Below are positions 27,200 to 36,174 of a stretch of DNA of 64,000 nucleotides, in pieces. The first letter of the stretch is position 1; each line of letters starts with the position of its first letter. The position numbers were made by a program, and so were the translations under genes. The stretch is from Pseudovibrio ascidiaceicola. GTDB lineage: Bacteria; Pseudomonadota; Alphaproteobacteria; Rhizobiales; Stappiaceae. The notes below the pieces were generated by a model. That model saw nothing but the letters and a program-made list of their open reading frames with translations. It ran no database searches and was not told where the DNA came from. The stretch covers positions 1-64,000 of the forward strand of contig NZ_FOSK01000006.1 in assembly GCF_900114245.1 (NCBI RefSeq), written 5' to 3'.

Positions 27200-27217
27200 T
27201 GGCACGCAGATTGCTTT
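27200..27217 (+). promoter_or_regulatory. Sigma-54 promoter of the TRAP operon
   Basis: TGGCACG-CAGA-TTGCT matches the -24/-12 consensus TGGCACG-N4-TTGCW at every position. It lies about 45 bases before the dctP start and right after the gene of a sigma-54 activator. Confidence 0.93.
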
Positions 27218-27261
27218 TAGTATCGCGAGGGGCTTCGCTCCGTTCCATCTGGGAGGATACT

Positions 27262-28263
27262 ATGAAGAAGATTATTACTGCTGCCACAGTTGCAGCTGGC
27301 ATGTTCACCGCTACTCAGGCTGTTGCTGCTGAAGCGTGTGATCCGGGTGAAGTTGTTATCAAGTTCAGTCACGTTGTGTCTGCTACCGGCCACCCAAAGG
27401 GTGACTTCGCGACTGCATTGGCAGAGCGCATCAACAATGAGATGAATGGCAAAGCCTGTATGCAGGTTTTCCCAAGCTCCCAGCTGTTTGATGATGACAA
27501 AGTGATGGAAGCTCTGCTGCTCGGCGACGTTCAGATCGCTGCGCCTTCTCTTGCTAAGTTCGAAGCTTACACACTCAAGTATCGTGTGTTCGACCTTCCG
27601 TTCCTGTTCTCCGACATGGATGCAGTGAACAACTTTACGCAAGGGGAAAAGGGTCAGGAACTGCTGGGCGCGATGTCTGACATCGGCTTTGTTGGCCTCG
27701 GCTACGTTTACAACGGCATCAAGCACTTCTCCGCTAACAAGCCGCTGTTGTCACCTGCTGATGCTGCTGGCCTGAAGTTCCGCGTTCAGACCTCCGACGT
27801 TGCTGTTGCGATGATTGAAGCGATGGAAGCAAACGCACAGAAGCTTGCGTTTAAAGAAGTATACGGCGCACTGCAGACCGGCGTTGTTGATGGTCAGGAA
27901 AACACCTGGTCCAACATCTACACCAAGAAGTTCTTTGAAGTTCAGGACGGTATTACAGAAACCAGCCACCAGCTGCTGTCTTACCTTGCTGTGACCTCTC
28001 AGGAATGGCTTGATAGCCTTGATCCAGAAGTTCGCGATCAGTTCATCACTATCTTCACCGAAGTGACCAACGATGCGAATGCTCGCTCTTCCGCTATCAA
28101 CGAAGCTAACAAGCAGAAGATCATTGAAGCTGGTGTAGAAGTTCGTACTTTGACACCTGAGCAGCGTCAGCAGTGGGTTGACGTTATGAAGCCTGTATGG
28201 GGCAAGTTTGCTGATGACATCGGTCAGGATGTGATCGACGCTGCTGTCGCAGCAAACAACTAA
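27262..28263 (+). CDS. dctP: TRAP transporter solute-binding protein DctP
   Basis: A 333-residue periplasmic receptor of a C4-dicarboxylate-type TRAP system. Signal peptide 1-23 (ending AVAAEAC). DctP features include VIKFSHVVSATGHPKGDF near 30-47, LKFRVQTSDVAVAMIEAMEANAQ near 170-192 with the substrate carboxylate-binding Arg in KFRVQ, and DGQENTWSNI near 214. A Cys near 25 and one near 70 (ACMQVFP) probably pair, a less usual trait shared with the paralogue at 30580. GGGAGGA before ATG 27262. Driven by the sigma-54 site upstream. Confidence 0.92.
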   Translation: MKKIITAATVAAGMFTATQAVAAEACDPGEVVIKFSHVVSATGHPKGDFATALAERINNEMNGKACMQVFPSSQLFDDDKVMEALLLGDVQIAAPSLAKFEAYTLKYRVFDLPFLFSDMDAVNNFTQGEKGQELLGAMSDIGFVGLGYVYNGIKHFSANKPLLSPADAAGLKFRVQTSDVAVAMIEAMEANAQKLAFKEVYGALQTGVVDGQENTWSNIYTKKFFEVQDGITETSHQLLSYLAVTSQEWLDSLDPEVRDQFITIFTEVTNDANARSSAINEANKQKIIEAGVEVRTLTPEQRQQWVDVMKPVWGKFADDIGQDVIDAAVAANN

Positions 28264-28285
28264 TCCAATACATTTTGATAAGTCT

Positions 28286-28304
28286 GCCCGGCCATTGGCC
28301 GGGC
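28286..28304 (+). terminator. Intercistronic hairpin after dctP (leaky terminator/3' stabiliser)
   Basis: Perfect 8-bp stem GCCCGGCC / GGCCGGGC with loop ATT and no U-run. This is typical of operons that make more binding protein than membrane subunits. Confidence 0.6.
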
Positions 28305-28384
28305 GGACCCTGAAAAACCACAATGGTTTCTTTCTCCGTGCCGCAACACACTGAGAAATGAGAGTGCTATTGGGGGAGGGCGCT

Positions 28385-29017
28385 TTGTCTCGACTAAATA
28401 AAATAATAGATGCTTTCGAAGAAGGGTTTATCGCCACCATCCTTGCGGTGATGACGTTGGTCACCTTCTGGCAGGTCGTCATGCGGTACGGCTTTAACTC
28501 GGGTTGGGGTGGCGCGCTACAGTTCACCCGCGTGCTGTTTGCATGGCTTATTCTCTTCGGCATGAGCTACGGCCTGAAAATTGGCTCGCACCTTGGCGTT
28601 GATGCTTTCATCCGCTTGTTCCCTAAACCGGTTTTCCGCACCTTCGGGTTGATTGGTGCGCTGGTGACGCTGCTTTATGCGGCGCTGCTGTTTGATGCAG
28701 ACTGGTTTGGCTGGTTGCTCGGGCTTGATAACCGTGGTTCTTCCGGCGGTGCATTCGACTACGTTGCCAAGTACTACAAGCTTCCAATTGGCATGGAAGA
28801 TCTGAAGTTTCCTGAGTGGTATCAGGAGATGTTTGGCGTGAAAGAGCGTGTTCCACGGTGGTGGGGCTATGTCATCTTGCCAATCGGTCTTGCCCTTCTG
28901 GCTTTCCGGTCGCTGCAGATGTGCTGGTTCATTCTGACTGGCCAACGCGACACGATGATTGCCGCGCACGAAGCTGAAGAGCTCGTTGAAGAAAACAAAG
29001 ACGTGCTGAAGGACTAA
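28385..29017 (+). CDS. dctQ: TRAP transporter small permease DctQ
   Basis: A 210-residue four-helix membrane subunit. TM1 about 20-38 (FIATILAVMTLVTFWQVVMR, with the QV-MRY motif), TM2 with WLILFGMSYGLKIGSHLGVD, TM3 near 85-105 and TM4 near 170-190. The loop between TM3 and TM4 is longer than usual (about 55 residues). The start is TTG 28385 behind GGGGGAGGG; an ATG at 28358 lies upstream of that site. It ends 5 bases before dctM. Confidence 0.88.
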   Translation: MSRLNKIIDAFEEGFIATILAVMTLVTFWQVVMRYGFNSGWGGALQFTRVLFAWLILFGMSYGLKIGSHLGVDAFIRLFPKPVFRTFGLIGALVTLLYAALLFDADWFGWLLGLDNRGSSGGAFDYVAKYYKLPIGMEDLKFPEWYQEMFGVKERVPRWWGYVILPIGLALLAFRSLQMCWFILTGQRDTMIAAHEAEELVEENKDVLKD

Positions 29018-29022
29018 GCCCA

Positions 29023-30423
29023 ATGGAAACTGCTGTTCTCTTTTTGCTGCTCTTTGGGCTGCTTCTTATCGGGGCACCAATCGCGATTGCGCTTGGTTTG
29101 TCTTCCGTTCTCTACATCGCATTGTTCTCTCATGACTCCATGAGCTCTGTAACTATTCAGATGTTCAATGCATCACAGAACTTTACACTGCTTGCTATCC
29201 CGTTCTTCATTCTGGCTTCCAGCTTCATGTCCACTGGCGGCGTCGCGCGCCGTATCGTGAACTTTGCTGTTGCGACAGTTGGCTGGGTGCGTGGTGGTCT
29301 GGCTATGGCCGGCGTGCTGGCCTGTATGATCTTTGCCGCGCTTTCCGGCTCTTCCCCTGCGACTGTGGTTGCGATTGGAACGATTGCGATTGCTGCGATG
29401 CGTCAGGCTGGATACTCTAAGGAGTTTGCTGCAGGTATCATCGCTAATGCTGGTACACTGGGTATTCTGATCCCGCCTTCCATCGTGATGGTTGTTTATG
29501 CAGCTGCAACCAACGTTTCTGTTGGGCGCATGTTCCTGGCCGGTGTTATTCCGGGCATTGTGGCTGGTTTGATGCTGATGGTGACGATCTACATCATCGC
29601 GCGTAAGAAAAATCTGCCAGCTCAGCCTTTCCCAAGCATTCGGGTGCTGTGGTCTACGTTTGCTGAAGCTGCGTTTGGTATGTTCCTGATCGTGATCATC
29701 CTTGGCGGCATTTACGCAGGTGTGTTTACGCCAACAGAAGCTGCTGCTGTTGCTGCTGTTTATGCATGTCTGATTGCTCTGTTTATCTATCGTGACATGG
29801 GGCCGTTGAAGGACAAGAAATGGCGTAAATCGGGTGAAGGACTGCTTGAGGCAATCGTCCGTAACATTGGATTGAGTGTTCTTTACTTCTTCCCTGCCTT
29901 TTTCCACCGGGATACACGCAAAGTGCTGGTTGAGAGCAGTAAGACCACGATCATGCTGATGTTCATCATCGTGAATGCGCTGCTCTTTGCTCACACACTC
30001 ACTGCTGAGCGTATCCCGCAGGTCATTACCGACTGGATGTTAGGTGCGGGTTTCAACTGGTTCACCTTCCTGATTGCCGTCAACATAATCCTGCTGATTG
30101 GTGGTCAGTTCATGGAACCATCCGGTCTGCTGTTGATTGTGGCACCTGTGGTGTTCCCGATTGCTGTGGAGCTGGGCGTTGATCCAATTCACTTGGGTAT
30201 CATCATGGTGGTGAACATGGAGATTGGCATGATCACACCGCCGATCGGGCTTAACCTGTTTGTGACCTCGGGCATAACGGGCATGAGCCTGGTGCAGGTG
30301 GTGCGCGCAGCTGCGCCGTTCGTGATGGTTCTACTGGTATTCCTCGTATTGGTCACGTACTTGCCATGGCTTTCCACGGCGCTACCGACCTATATGATGG
30401 GGCCAGAGGTTATCGTCAGATAG
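29023..30423 (+). CDS. dctM: TRAP transporter large permease DctM
   Basis: A 466-residue transport channel, about 12-13 membrane segments, sodium-coupled in the family. Hallmarks are SSFMSTGGVARRIVNFA near 65-81, GSSPATVVAIGTIAIAAMRQAGY near 110-132, IPPSIVMVVYAAATNVSVGRMFLAGVIPG near 148-176, and NMEIGMITPPIGLNLFVTSGI near 398-418. An unusual polar insert (KDKKWRKSGEGLLEAIVRN) lies near 260-285. It closes dctPQM and is followed by a terminator. Confidence 0.92.
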   Translation: METAVLFLLLFGLLLIGAPIAIALGLSSVLYIALFSHDSMSSVTIQMFNASQNFTLLAIPFFILASSFMSTGGVARRIVNFAVATVGWVRGGLAMAGVLACMIFAALSGSSPATVVAIGTIAIAAMRQAGYSKEFAAGIIANAGTLGILIPPSIVMVVYAAATNVSVGRMFLAGVIPGIVAGLMLMVTIYIIARKKNLPAQPFPSIRVLWSTFAEAAFGMFLIVIILGGIYAGVFTPTEAAAVAAVYACLIALFIYRDMGPLKDKKWRKSGEGLLEAIVRNIGLSVLYFFPAFFHRDTRKVLVESSKTTIMLMFIIVNALLFAHTLTAERIPQVITDWMLGAGFNWFTFLIAVNIILLIGGQFMEPSGLLLIVAPVVFPIAVELGVDPIHLGIIMVVNMEIGMITPPIGLNLFVTSGITGMSLVQVVRAAAPFVMVLLVFLVLVTYLPWLSTALPTYMMGPEVIVR

Positions 30424-30449
30424 TTTGCTGGAACCAAGATATGTTTTGA

Positions 30450-30478
30450 AAAGCCGGGGCATCTGCTCCGGCTTTTTT
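30450..30478 (+). terminator. Intrinsic terminator after dctM
   Basis: Stem AGCCGGGGC / GCTCCGGCT (one mismatch region) followed by TTTTTT. It ends the dctPQM operon. Confidence 0.85.
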
Positions 30479-30579
30479 GTTGCTGCTTATTCGAGGCAAA
30501 TGCGCCGCAATAGCTTAGGCGGATTTTGGGGGTAAACTGCGATAATGGGCGGGTACCCTAATGTTGCCGTGAGGAGCTG

Positions 30580-31593
30580 ATGAGGAGAGCATTTACTGCC
30601 GTAATTCTCGCTCTGGGCATTGTTTTTGCCGCACCTGCATTTGCCCAGATTGATTGTAAGCTTGGTGAAGTCGTCATCAAGTTCAGCCATGTTGTGCCAC
30701 CGAGAGGGCATCCCAAAGGGGATTTTGCGCGCATGTTGGCAGAGCGGGTGAATACTGAGATGAATGGCCGGGCATGTATGCAGGTGTTTCCCTTTTCCCA
30801 GCTTTATGATGATGAGAAGGTGATGGAAGCCCTGATACTGGGCGATGTGCAATTGGCTGCGCCCTCTCTTTCAAAACTGGAAGTGTACACCAACAAGTAC
30901 CGGCTTTTTGACCTGCCTTTCCTGTTTGAGGATATGGACGCGGTGCAGCGATTTACTGCCAGTGAAAAAGGACAGGAATTGCTTGGTGTCATGTCTGATT
31001 TTGGGGTTGTTGGGCTTGGGTACCTTTTTGATGGATTAAAGCACTTTTCTGCTGATAAGCCGCTGCTCGTGCCTTCTGACGGGGCAGGGCTGAAGTTTCG
31101 GGTACAAAACTCTGATGTGGCAGTTGCGATGATTGAGGCGATGGGGGCGAGTGCGCAGAAGCTTGCGTTCAAAGAGGTTTACGGGGCTTTACAGTTGGGA
31201 GTTGTTGATGGGCAGGAGAATAGCTGGTCCAATATTTTCACGTCACGGTTCTTTGAGGTTCAGGACGGGATTACTGAAACCAATCATCAGCTGCTGGCTT
31301 ATGTTGTGTTTGCACCTAAGGAGTGGTTGGAAAGCCTGGAGCCTGATTTGCGGGAGCAGTTTTTGACTATCTTCCGGGAAACGCTGGTTAAGGCCAACGG
31401 GCAAGCTGCAAAGACGAGCGAAGAGAACCGGCAGCGGATTGTTGATGCGGGTTACACCGTCCGTGAGCTGACGCCGGAACAGCGGCAACAATGGTCGGAT
31501 GTGATGCGGCCTGTATGGGGCGAGTTTGAAGATGAGATCGGCAAGGATCTGATTGACGCCGCAGAAGCAGCTAATGTGACCAAGAACAACTGA
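30580..31593 (+). CDS. Orphan TRAP solute-binding protein, paralogue of dctP
   Basis: A 337-residue binding protein closely similar to the product at 27262 along its full length: VVIKFSHVVPPRGHPKGDFAR, KLAFKEVYGALQLGVVDGQEN, LTPEQRQQWSDVMRPVWG. Signal peptide 1-22 (ending FAQIDC), with the same two Cys near 25 and 70. GAGGAG precedes ATG 30580. It has its own start region after the dctM terminator and no permease genes, and I see no sigma-54 site. It could feed the dctQM permease with a second substrate or act as a sensor input (inference). Confidence 0.88.
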   Translation: MRRAFTAVILALGIVFAAPAFAQIDCKLGEVVIKFSHVVPPRGHPKGDFARMLAERVNTEMNGRACMQVFPFSQLYDDEKVMEALILGDVQLAAPSLSKLEVYTNKYRLFDLPFLFEDMDAVQRFTASEKGQELLGVMSDFGVVGLGYLFDGLKHFSADKPLLVPSDGAGLKFRVQNSDVAVAMIEAMGASAQKLAFKEVYGALQLGVVDGQENSWSNIFTSRFFEVQDGITETNHQLLAYVVFAPKEWLESLEPDLREQFLTIFRETLVKANGQAAKTSEENRQRIVDAGYTVRELTPEQRQQWSDVMRPVWGEFEDEIGKDLIDAAEAANVTKNN

Positions 31594-31674
31594 TGGACTT
31601 CTAATCAATCTGAAAGCTATTGCGTGAATACGTCTATTTCGTATGATCAATGTTGATCATGTGATAGGTGTGCG

Positions 31675-32859
31675 ATGTCTGAAGTTATTTATCTTTCTGC
31701 CAAAGAAGCTGCCAATGAGTTGGGCGTACGTCCGGCCACGCTCTACGCTTATGTAAGCCGCGGGCTGATCCGCTCTGTTCAGGGGCCGGGGCGGACGCGG
31801 CTTTATGATGCTTCAGACATTCGCTTCCTGAGAAGTCGCCGGGCTGGAGAAGGTCCTGAGGAGCGAGAAGGGCAATCGCGTAGTGCTGCTGCCAAGGGCG
31901 TGCTTGAGACCAAGCTGACGCTTTTGACAGATGAAGGGCATTATTACCGTGGTCAATCTGCATTGGAACTCGCGAAGGCTGGGACGCTTGAGAGTGTGGC
32001 CACGCTGTTGTGGGATTGTGAGAATGATCCATTTGCTCAACCTGCTCCAGATGCCGTCGAGGTGGTGAACGGGCACCGGCGGCCAGTTGAGCGAGCTATT
32101 GTGACTCTCTGTTCCTGGCCGGAGCAAGACAGCGCCGCCTACACATTGTCTCAGGAGCTGCTCAAGCGGAAAGGGGCTAGCCTCATTCGCCTTGCAGCAA
32201 GTGCGTTGCTGATGCAAGCGCCGAGCACTGAGCCGATGCACAGACAGATTGCGCAGGCATGGGGTGTGAAGAATGAAAAGGCCATCGATCTGATCCGTGC
32301 AACGCTTGTTTTGTGTGCGGACCATGAGCTCAATACCAGCGCATATGCGGTGAGATGTGCTGCTTCGACTCGGGCGCCGCTGCATGCTGTTCTTGTTTCC
32401 GGACTTGGGGCGTTTATGGGCCCCAGACATGGAACAAACGCAGAGCGTGTGCTGAGTTGGCTGAAGCATATTCATGTAGTTGACGATATAGAGAAGGTGT
32501 TGCAAGAGCGATGTATGAACGGAGAATATCTGCCGGGACTTGGGCATTCCGTATACGGCGGGCCTGATCCGAGGGGCGAATTTCTATTAGACAAACTCAT
32601 GCAAAGTGAGCTGGATCACCCGCTTGTTGAACTGATCCCACCGTTGCTGGAAAGATCTCGTGAGCTTTTCGGAAAGCACATGAATGTGGATTTTCCACTA
32701 GCACTTTTGGAGCAGATTTTGGGCTTACCAAAAAATTCTGCAGGAATTTTGTTTTGTATTTCAAGAATTAGCGGCTGGATTGCTCAAGCGCTCGAACAGT
32801 ATCAAATGCAAGAACAAATACGTCCGCGTGCTGCATATGTTGGTATTCGTCCGACCTAA
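31675..32859 (+). CDS. Citrate synthase family protein with N-terminal HTH domain
   Basis: A 394-residue protein: a MerR-like HTH (LSAKEAANELGVRPATLYAYVSRGLIRS, about 7-34, and LYDASDIRFLRSRR) joined to a citrate-synthase fold. The catalytic triad is present: His in ADHELN (near 222), His in GLGHSVY (near 290), with Asp in MNVDF (near 341), and the CoA/oxaloacetate-side DPR. The HTH could bind DNA or be structural; such fusions are known as 'citrate synthase family' in Rhodobacterales-type genomes. Whether it makes citrate or methylcitrate is open. Located between the TRAP genes and a LysR regulator. Confidence 0.85.
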   Translation: MSEVIYLSAKEAANELGVRPATLYAYVSRGLIRSVQGPGRTRLYDASDIRFLRSRRAGEGPEEREGQSRSAAAKGVLETKLTLLTDEGHYYRGQSALELAKAGTLESVATLLWDCENDPFAQPAPDAVEVVNGHRRPVERAIVTLCSWPEQDSAAYTLSQELLKRKGASLIRLAASALLMQAPSTEPMHRQIAQAWGVKNEKAIDLIRATLVLCADHELNTSAYAVRCAASTRAPLHAVLVSGLGAFMGPRHGTNAERVLSWLKHIHVVDDIEKVLQERCMNGEYLPGLGHSVYGGPDPRGEFLLDKLMQSELDHPLVELIPPLLERSRELFGKHMNVDFPLALLEQILGLPKNSAGILFCISRISGWIAQALEQYQMQEQIRPRAAYVGIRPT

Positions 32860-33205
32860 AGCAGGCGTCAGTTGAATAGTTAATTTTTTTGATCTTTAAC
32901 CTAGGCGTGTATCTAGGAGCTATTCTATGATCTCCTAGCGTAAAATTGATAATGTTATGTTCTTTCTCTGTAATGAAATTTATATCGATTATTTTGTCTG
33001 TATACCTAAAAGTATTCCGTAGATTATCAATAATTGAGTAGTTCATGTGTGGTGTTATCTATTGTGGAAATGTGCTCTTTTACATAATTTTTGACGTGAC
33101 CTAGTTGATTTGAGGGTGTTCAAATTGGGGAGGCGCTATGTTACGTCTACATCATTAATCGGAATATTGGTTGTATCTCTCACTCTATCAAGAATAAGGC
33201 ATTTC
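32860..33205. other. AT-rich intergenic region
   Basis: Low G+C gap between the citrate-synthase-like gene and the LysR gene. A 92-codon minus-strand frame (32768-33046) overlaps the 3' end of the upstream gene and has no ribosome site, so I do not count it. The region probably holds the LysR promoter; no clear -35/-10 pair. Confidence 0.4.
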
Positions 33206-34138
33206 ATGAATCGTTTGCCCCCTTTGAATGCTTTGGTCGCGTTTCGTGCAGTTATGGAAACTGGGAGTTTGGTTTCGGCGGCCCAAAAGCTAGCAATTAC
33301 CGCTAGTGCGGTCAGTCACCGGCTCAAAGCGCTGGAAGATCACCTGGGATTGGAGCTGTTTGAGCGCCGTTCCAGAGCGGTTTTCCCGACTGCAGCGGCC
33401 TATCGATATGCCTCGGAGATTGCCGAGGCATTTGACAGAATCTCGACTGCGACGCGCACTATTGAGGCCGTCGGGAACAGAGATACCTTGAGTATCCATT
33501 GTTCCTCAAGCTTCGCCAGCAATTGGCTGCTGCGCCGCCTTCGCTCTTTTACTGCGCATAATTCAGAGATCACGGTGACTGTTTCCAGCAGTGGCTCTGA
33601 TCAGAATATTGAAGGCGGGCTTTATGACCTTGTCTTCACACGCCAGTCCAATACTCCAGAAGAGTTTCAGGAGATCTCTTTGGGACGCGAGAAATTTCGT
33701 CCGCTGATTTCACCTGAACTGCTGGACAATCTTGGCTACCCGAAAAAGCCGAATGAGTTGCTTAAACTGCCGATTATTCGCAGTGAAGGTGCCACGGTTT
33801 CCTGGGAGACATGGCTATCTGAAGCTGGTGTTCCAAACCCGATCGTCAACGAGATGATGGTGTTTGAGAATGCGGCTCTTTCTCTTGACGCTGCCGAAAA
33901 GGGGTTCGGCATTGTTCTAGAGTCCAATCTGCTGAGTGCCGAAGCTGAAACCGCCGGACGCCTTGTGCCGATCTTCCCTGAATATCAGCGGGATGGTCGT
34001 GAACATAAGCTGATGTGGCGTGAGAAGCGTGGAGCTGAGCCAAAAATTCGCAGCTTCCGTGATTGGTTTGAAAATCAGTTGCGCTACGATTTCGTAGATG
34101 AAGAAGCTTATGAACCAGTGGCTGCGCTCGTCGATTAA
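33206..34138 (+). CDS. LysR-family transcriptional regulator (GcvA-like)
   Basis: A 310-residue LTTR. N-terminal HTH from RLPPLNALVAFRAVMETGSLVSAAQKLAITASAVSHRLKALEDHLGLELFERRSR (about 3-57), followed by a type-2 periplasmic-binding-like effector domain (about 90-300). The opening 'RLPPLNAL' and the LFxR spacing are of the GcvA/AmpR branch. ATG 33206 is where family similarity begins; an upstream in-frame ATG at 33110 adds 32 unconserved residues. The target is unknown: it is not divergent from a gene. Confidence 0.85.
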   Translation: MNRLPPLNALVAFRAVMETGSLVSAAQKLAITASAVSHRLKALEDHLGLELFERRSRAVFPTAAAYRYASEIAEAFDRISTATRTIEAVGNRDTLSIHCSSSFASNWLLRRLRSFTAHNSEITVTVSSSGSDQNIEGGLYDLVFTRQSNTPEEFQEISLGREKFRPLISPELLDNLGYPKKPNELLKLPIIRSEGATVSWETWLSEAGVPNPIVNEMMVFENAALSLDAAEKGFGIVLESNLLSAEAETAGRLVPIFPEYQRDGREHKLMWREKRGAEPKIRSFRDWFENQLRYDFVDEEAYEPVAALVD

Positions 34139-34469
34139 GCGAGTGTTGCTGTTTGTAGCTGACGGCGGGGGCAATTAACCGTCAGCTTACATGAGTGTTC
34201 TTATGATTTGGGTGGGTACTTAGGTATCTGCCCATTTCTTTGTAAGCATAGTTATACGGATTTATTGGAGTGGTGTGTTGCTGAGCGATGGAATTGCTGT
34301 AACCCATCAAACTGGGTGAGACAAAATTGTTCTGTTCATCCTTGATGAAATCCCTTAGAAGCACCCCTAAATACGCGCCCTTTTGCTTTTTCCCAAAGAC
34401 ACTGCCGAGGCGCTGGTCAATAGCTCGACAACAGAGCATTAGAAAACACCAGAGAATTTGGTCGCCACT
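34139..34469. other. Intergenic region before the U32 gene
   Basis: Contains an 85-codon minus-strand frame (34182-34439, starting MLCCRAIDQRLG) with somewhat protein-like composition but no ribosome site and no family I know. I leave it as a weak possibility only. No terminator or promoter was recognised. Confidence 0.35.
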
Positions 34470-36116
34470 ATGAGAACTTCAGAACTCCTGATGCCTGCGG
34501 GCAACCTTCAGAAGCTAAAGATTGCTGTGCTTTATGGAGCAGATGCTATCTACCTTGGTACGCCAGATATGTCCCTGCGTACGAAGGCAGAGTTTACGCT
34601 TGAGCAGGTTGTTGAGGGGATTGAATTTGCGCATAAGCATGGCAAGCGTGTTTATCTGACGCTGAACCTGTTTTCTCATAACAAAGACGTTCCTAAACTG
34701 AAGGAATATGCTGAGACCATTCGCGATATTAATCCGGATGGATTGATCATTGCTGATCCGGGTGTATTCCAGTTTATGCGTAAAGAGCTGCCAAATGTGC
34801 CGCTGCATATTTCCACGCAGGCGAACGTTTGTTCGTGGCTTTCGGTTGATTTCTGGAAAGAGCAGGGCGCTGATCTGGTTGTGTTGGCGCGTGAAGTGTC
34901 CTTTCCTGAGCTTTCTGAAATTCGTGAGAAGTGCCCAGACATCCGTCTGGAAGCGTTTGTTCATGGTGCGATGTGCATGACCTATTCTGGTCGCTGCCTG
35001 CTTTCAAACTTTATGGCAGAGCGTGGCGCGAACCAGGGGAACTGTGCAAACTCCTGTCGTTGGAATTACAAAGTGCGCATGCGCATGAAAGATGGCACGA
35101 TCAACGAGCTTGAGCTGAACGAAGACAACATGGACATGTTTGAGTTCTTGCTGGAAGAGGGGTGCCGCCCTGGCGAGTTAATGCCAATTCTGGAAGATGG
35201 TCGTGGTTCTTACATTCTGAACTCCAAAGACCTGTGTCTGATGCCGAAGCTGAATGACTTCCTGCGTATTGGCGTGGATTCTCTGAAGATCGAAGGGCGC
35301 GGCAAGTCCATGTACTACGTTGCGGTTGTTGCACGTGCCTACCGCATGGCGATTGATGACTACTATCGTGACCCTGAGAACTGGAACCCGCAGAAGTACA
35401 TGGATGAGATGTATAGTGTTGCCAACCGTGGCTACACCACTGCGTTCCATGAAGGCCGTTTGAACAACTACGCTCATAACTATGAAGACACACACTCTAT
35501 TGGTGAGTGGGAGTTTGCCGGCATTGTTGAGAAGGTGACTGACGAAGCGTTCTACATGAAAGTGAAGAACAAGATCGTTGCCGGGGAAGTGCTGGAATTC
35601 CTACAACCCCTGTCTGACGACAGTGTCTTGCTGCGTATCTATGAGTTTGAAAATGCGAAGTCTGGTGAGATTACGCAGGAAGTACACGCTGGCAAGCAAC
35701 CGCTGGTGCGAATCCCGTTCTCCTTGTTCGACAAAGACGATGCAGCGGACTTTAAGGATCGCTTCCCGGTGAACACTGTGGTGCGTAAAGAGCGTCCGTT
35801 GACACCAGAGCAGTGGAGCCGCCTGAAGCTGGACCGGACTGCAGAGCGTATTGAAGCGCATGGTGAAGCGACGAATGCGCAGCAGAACAAGTATGAGAGC
35901 CAGCGCGATCGATTGATTGATGCGATTGCTGAGGGAAGTCAGGATCGTAAACCAAAATCTCCTCGTCTTGGCTTGGAAGGTTGTTGTGGTCGTGGCTGTA
36001 ATGGTTGCATGATTTTCTGGGAAGATCCGAAGTTTGAGAAGGCTCGCGAGATTCTGAAGACTAAAAAGCAGGGTGTGATGCTGGCGCGTAATGCGTTGAA
36101 GCACGAAGTCAGCTGA
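34470..36116 (+). CDS. U32 family peptidase / RNA-hydroxylation-type protein
   Basis: A 548-residue member of the U32 group (TrhP/YegQ, RlhA/YdcP). ELLMPAGNLQKLKIAVLYGADAIYLG opens a TIM-like domain. The U32 signature is EAFVHGAMCMTYSGRCLLSN near 165-184, followed by CANSCRWNYKV; these cysteines and the C-terminal GCCGRGCNGCMIFW (near 515) can bind a cluster or zinc. In E. coli, relatives hydroxylate tRNA or 23S rRNA using prephenate-linked chemistry, so RNA modification is more likely than proteolysis. ATG 34470 fits the family start. A terminator follows. Confidence 0.85.
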   Translation: MRTSELLMPAGNLQKLKIAVLYGADAIYLGTPDMSLRTKAEFTLEQVVEGIEFAHKHGKRVYLTLNLFSHNKDVPKLKEYAETIRDINPDGLIIADPGVFQFMRKELPNVPLHISTQANVCSWLSVDFWKEQGADLVVLAREVSFPELSEIREKCPDIRLEAFVHGAMCMTYSGRCLLSNFMAERGANQGNCANSCRWNYKVRMRMKDGTINELELNEDNMDMFEFLLEEGCRPGELMPILEDGRGSYILNSKDLCLMPKLNDFLRIGVDSLKIEGRGKSMYYVAVVARAYRMAIDDYYRDPENWNPQKYMDEMYSVANRGYTTAFHEGRLNNYAHNYEDTHSIGEWEFAGIVEKVTDEAFYMKVKNKIVAGEVLEFLQPLSDDSVLLRIYEFENAKSGEITQEVHAGKQPLVRIPFSLFDKDDAADFKDRFPVNTVVRKERPLTPEQWSRLKLDRTAERIEAHGEATNAQQNKYESQRDRLIDAIAEGSQDRKPKSPRLGLEGCCGRGCNGCMIFWEDPKFEKAREILKTKKQGVMLARNALKHEVS

Positions 36117-36140
36117 TAGCTTAGCTGAATTGATGCATTC

Positions 36141-36174
36141 AAAGCCCTGGTCCAAAAGACCGGGGCTTTTGTTT
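36141..36174 (+). terminator. Intrinsic terminator of the U32 gene
   Basis: Stem AAAGCCCTGGTC / GACCGGGGCTTT with loop CAAAA, then TTTTGTTTT. Confidence 0.85.

Noticed and set aside
32768-33046. 92-codon minus-strand frame (MNYSIIDNL...)
   Set aside because: It overlaps the 3' end of the citrate synthase gene, lacks a ribosome site and follows the AT-rich composition only.
34182-34439. 85-codon minus-strand frame before the U32 gene
   Set aside because: Composition is somewhat protein-like but there is no ribosome site, family or partner; kept only as a note in the gap entry.
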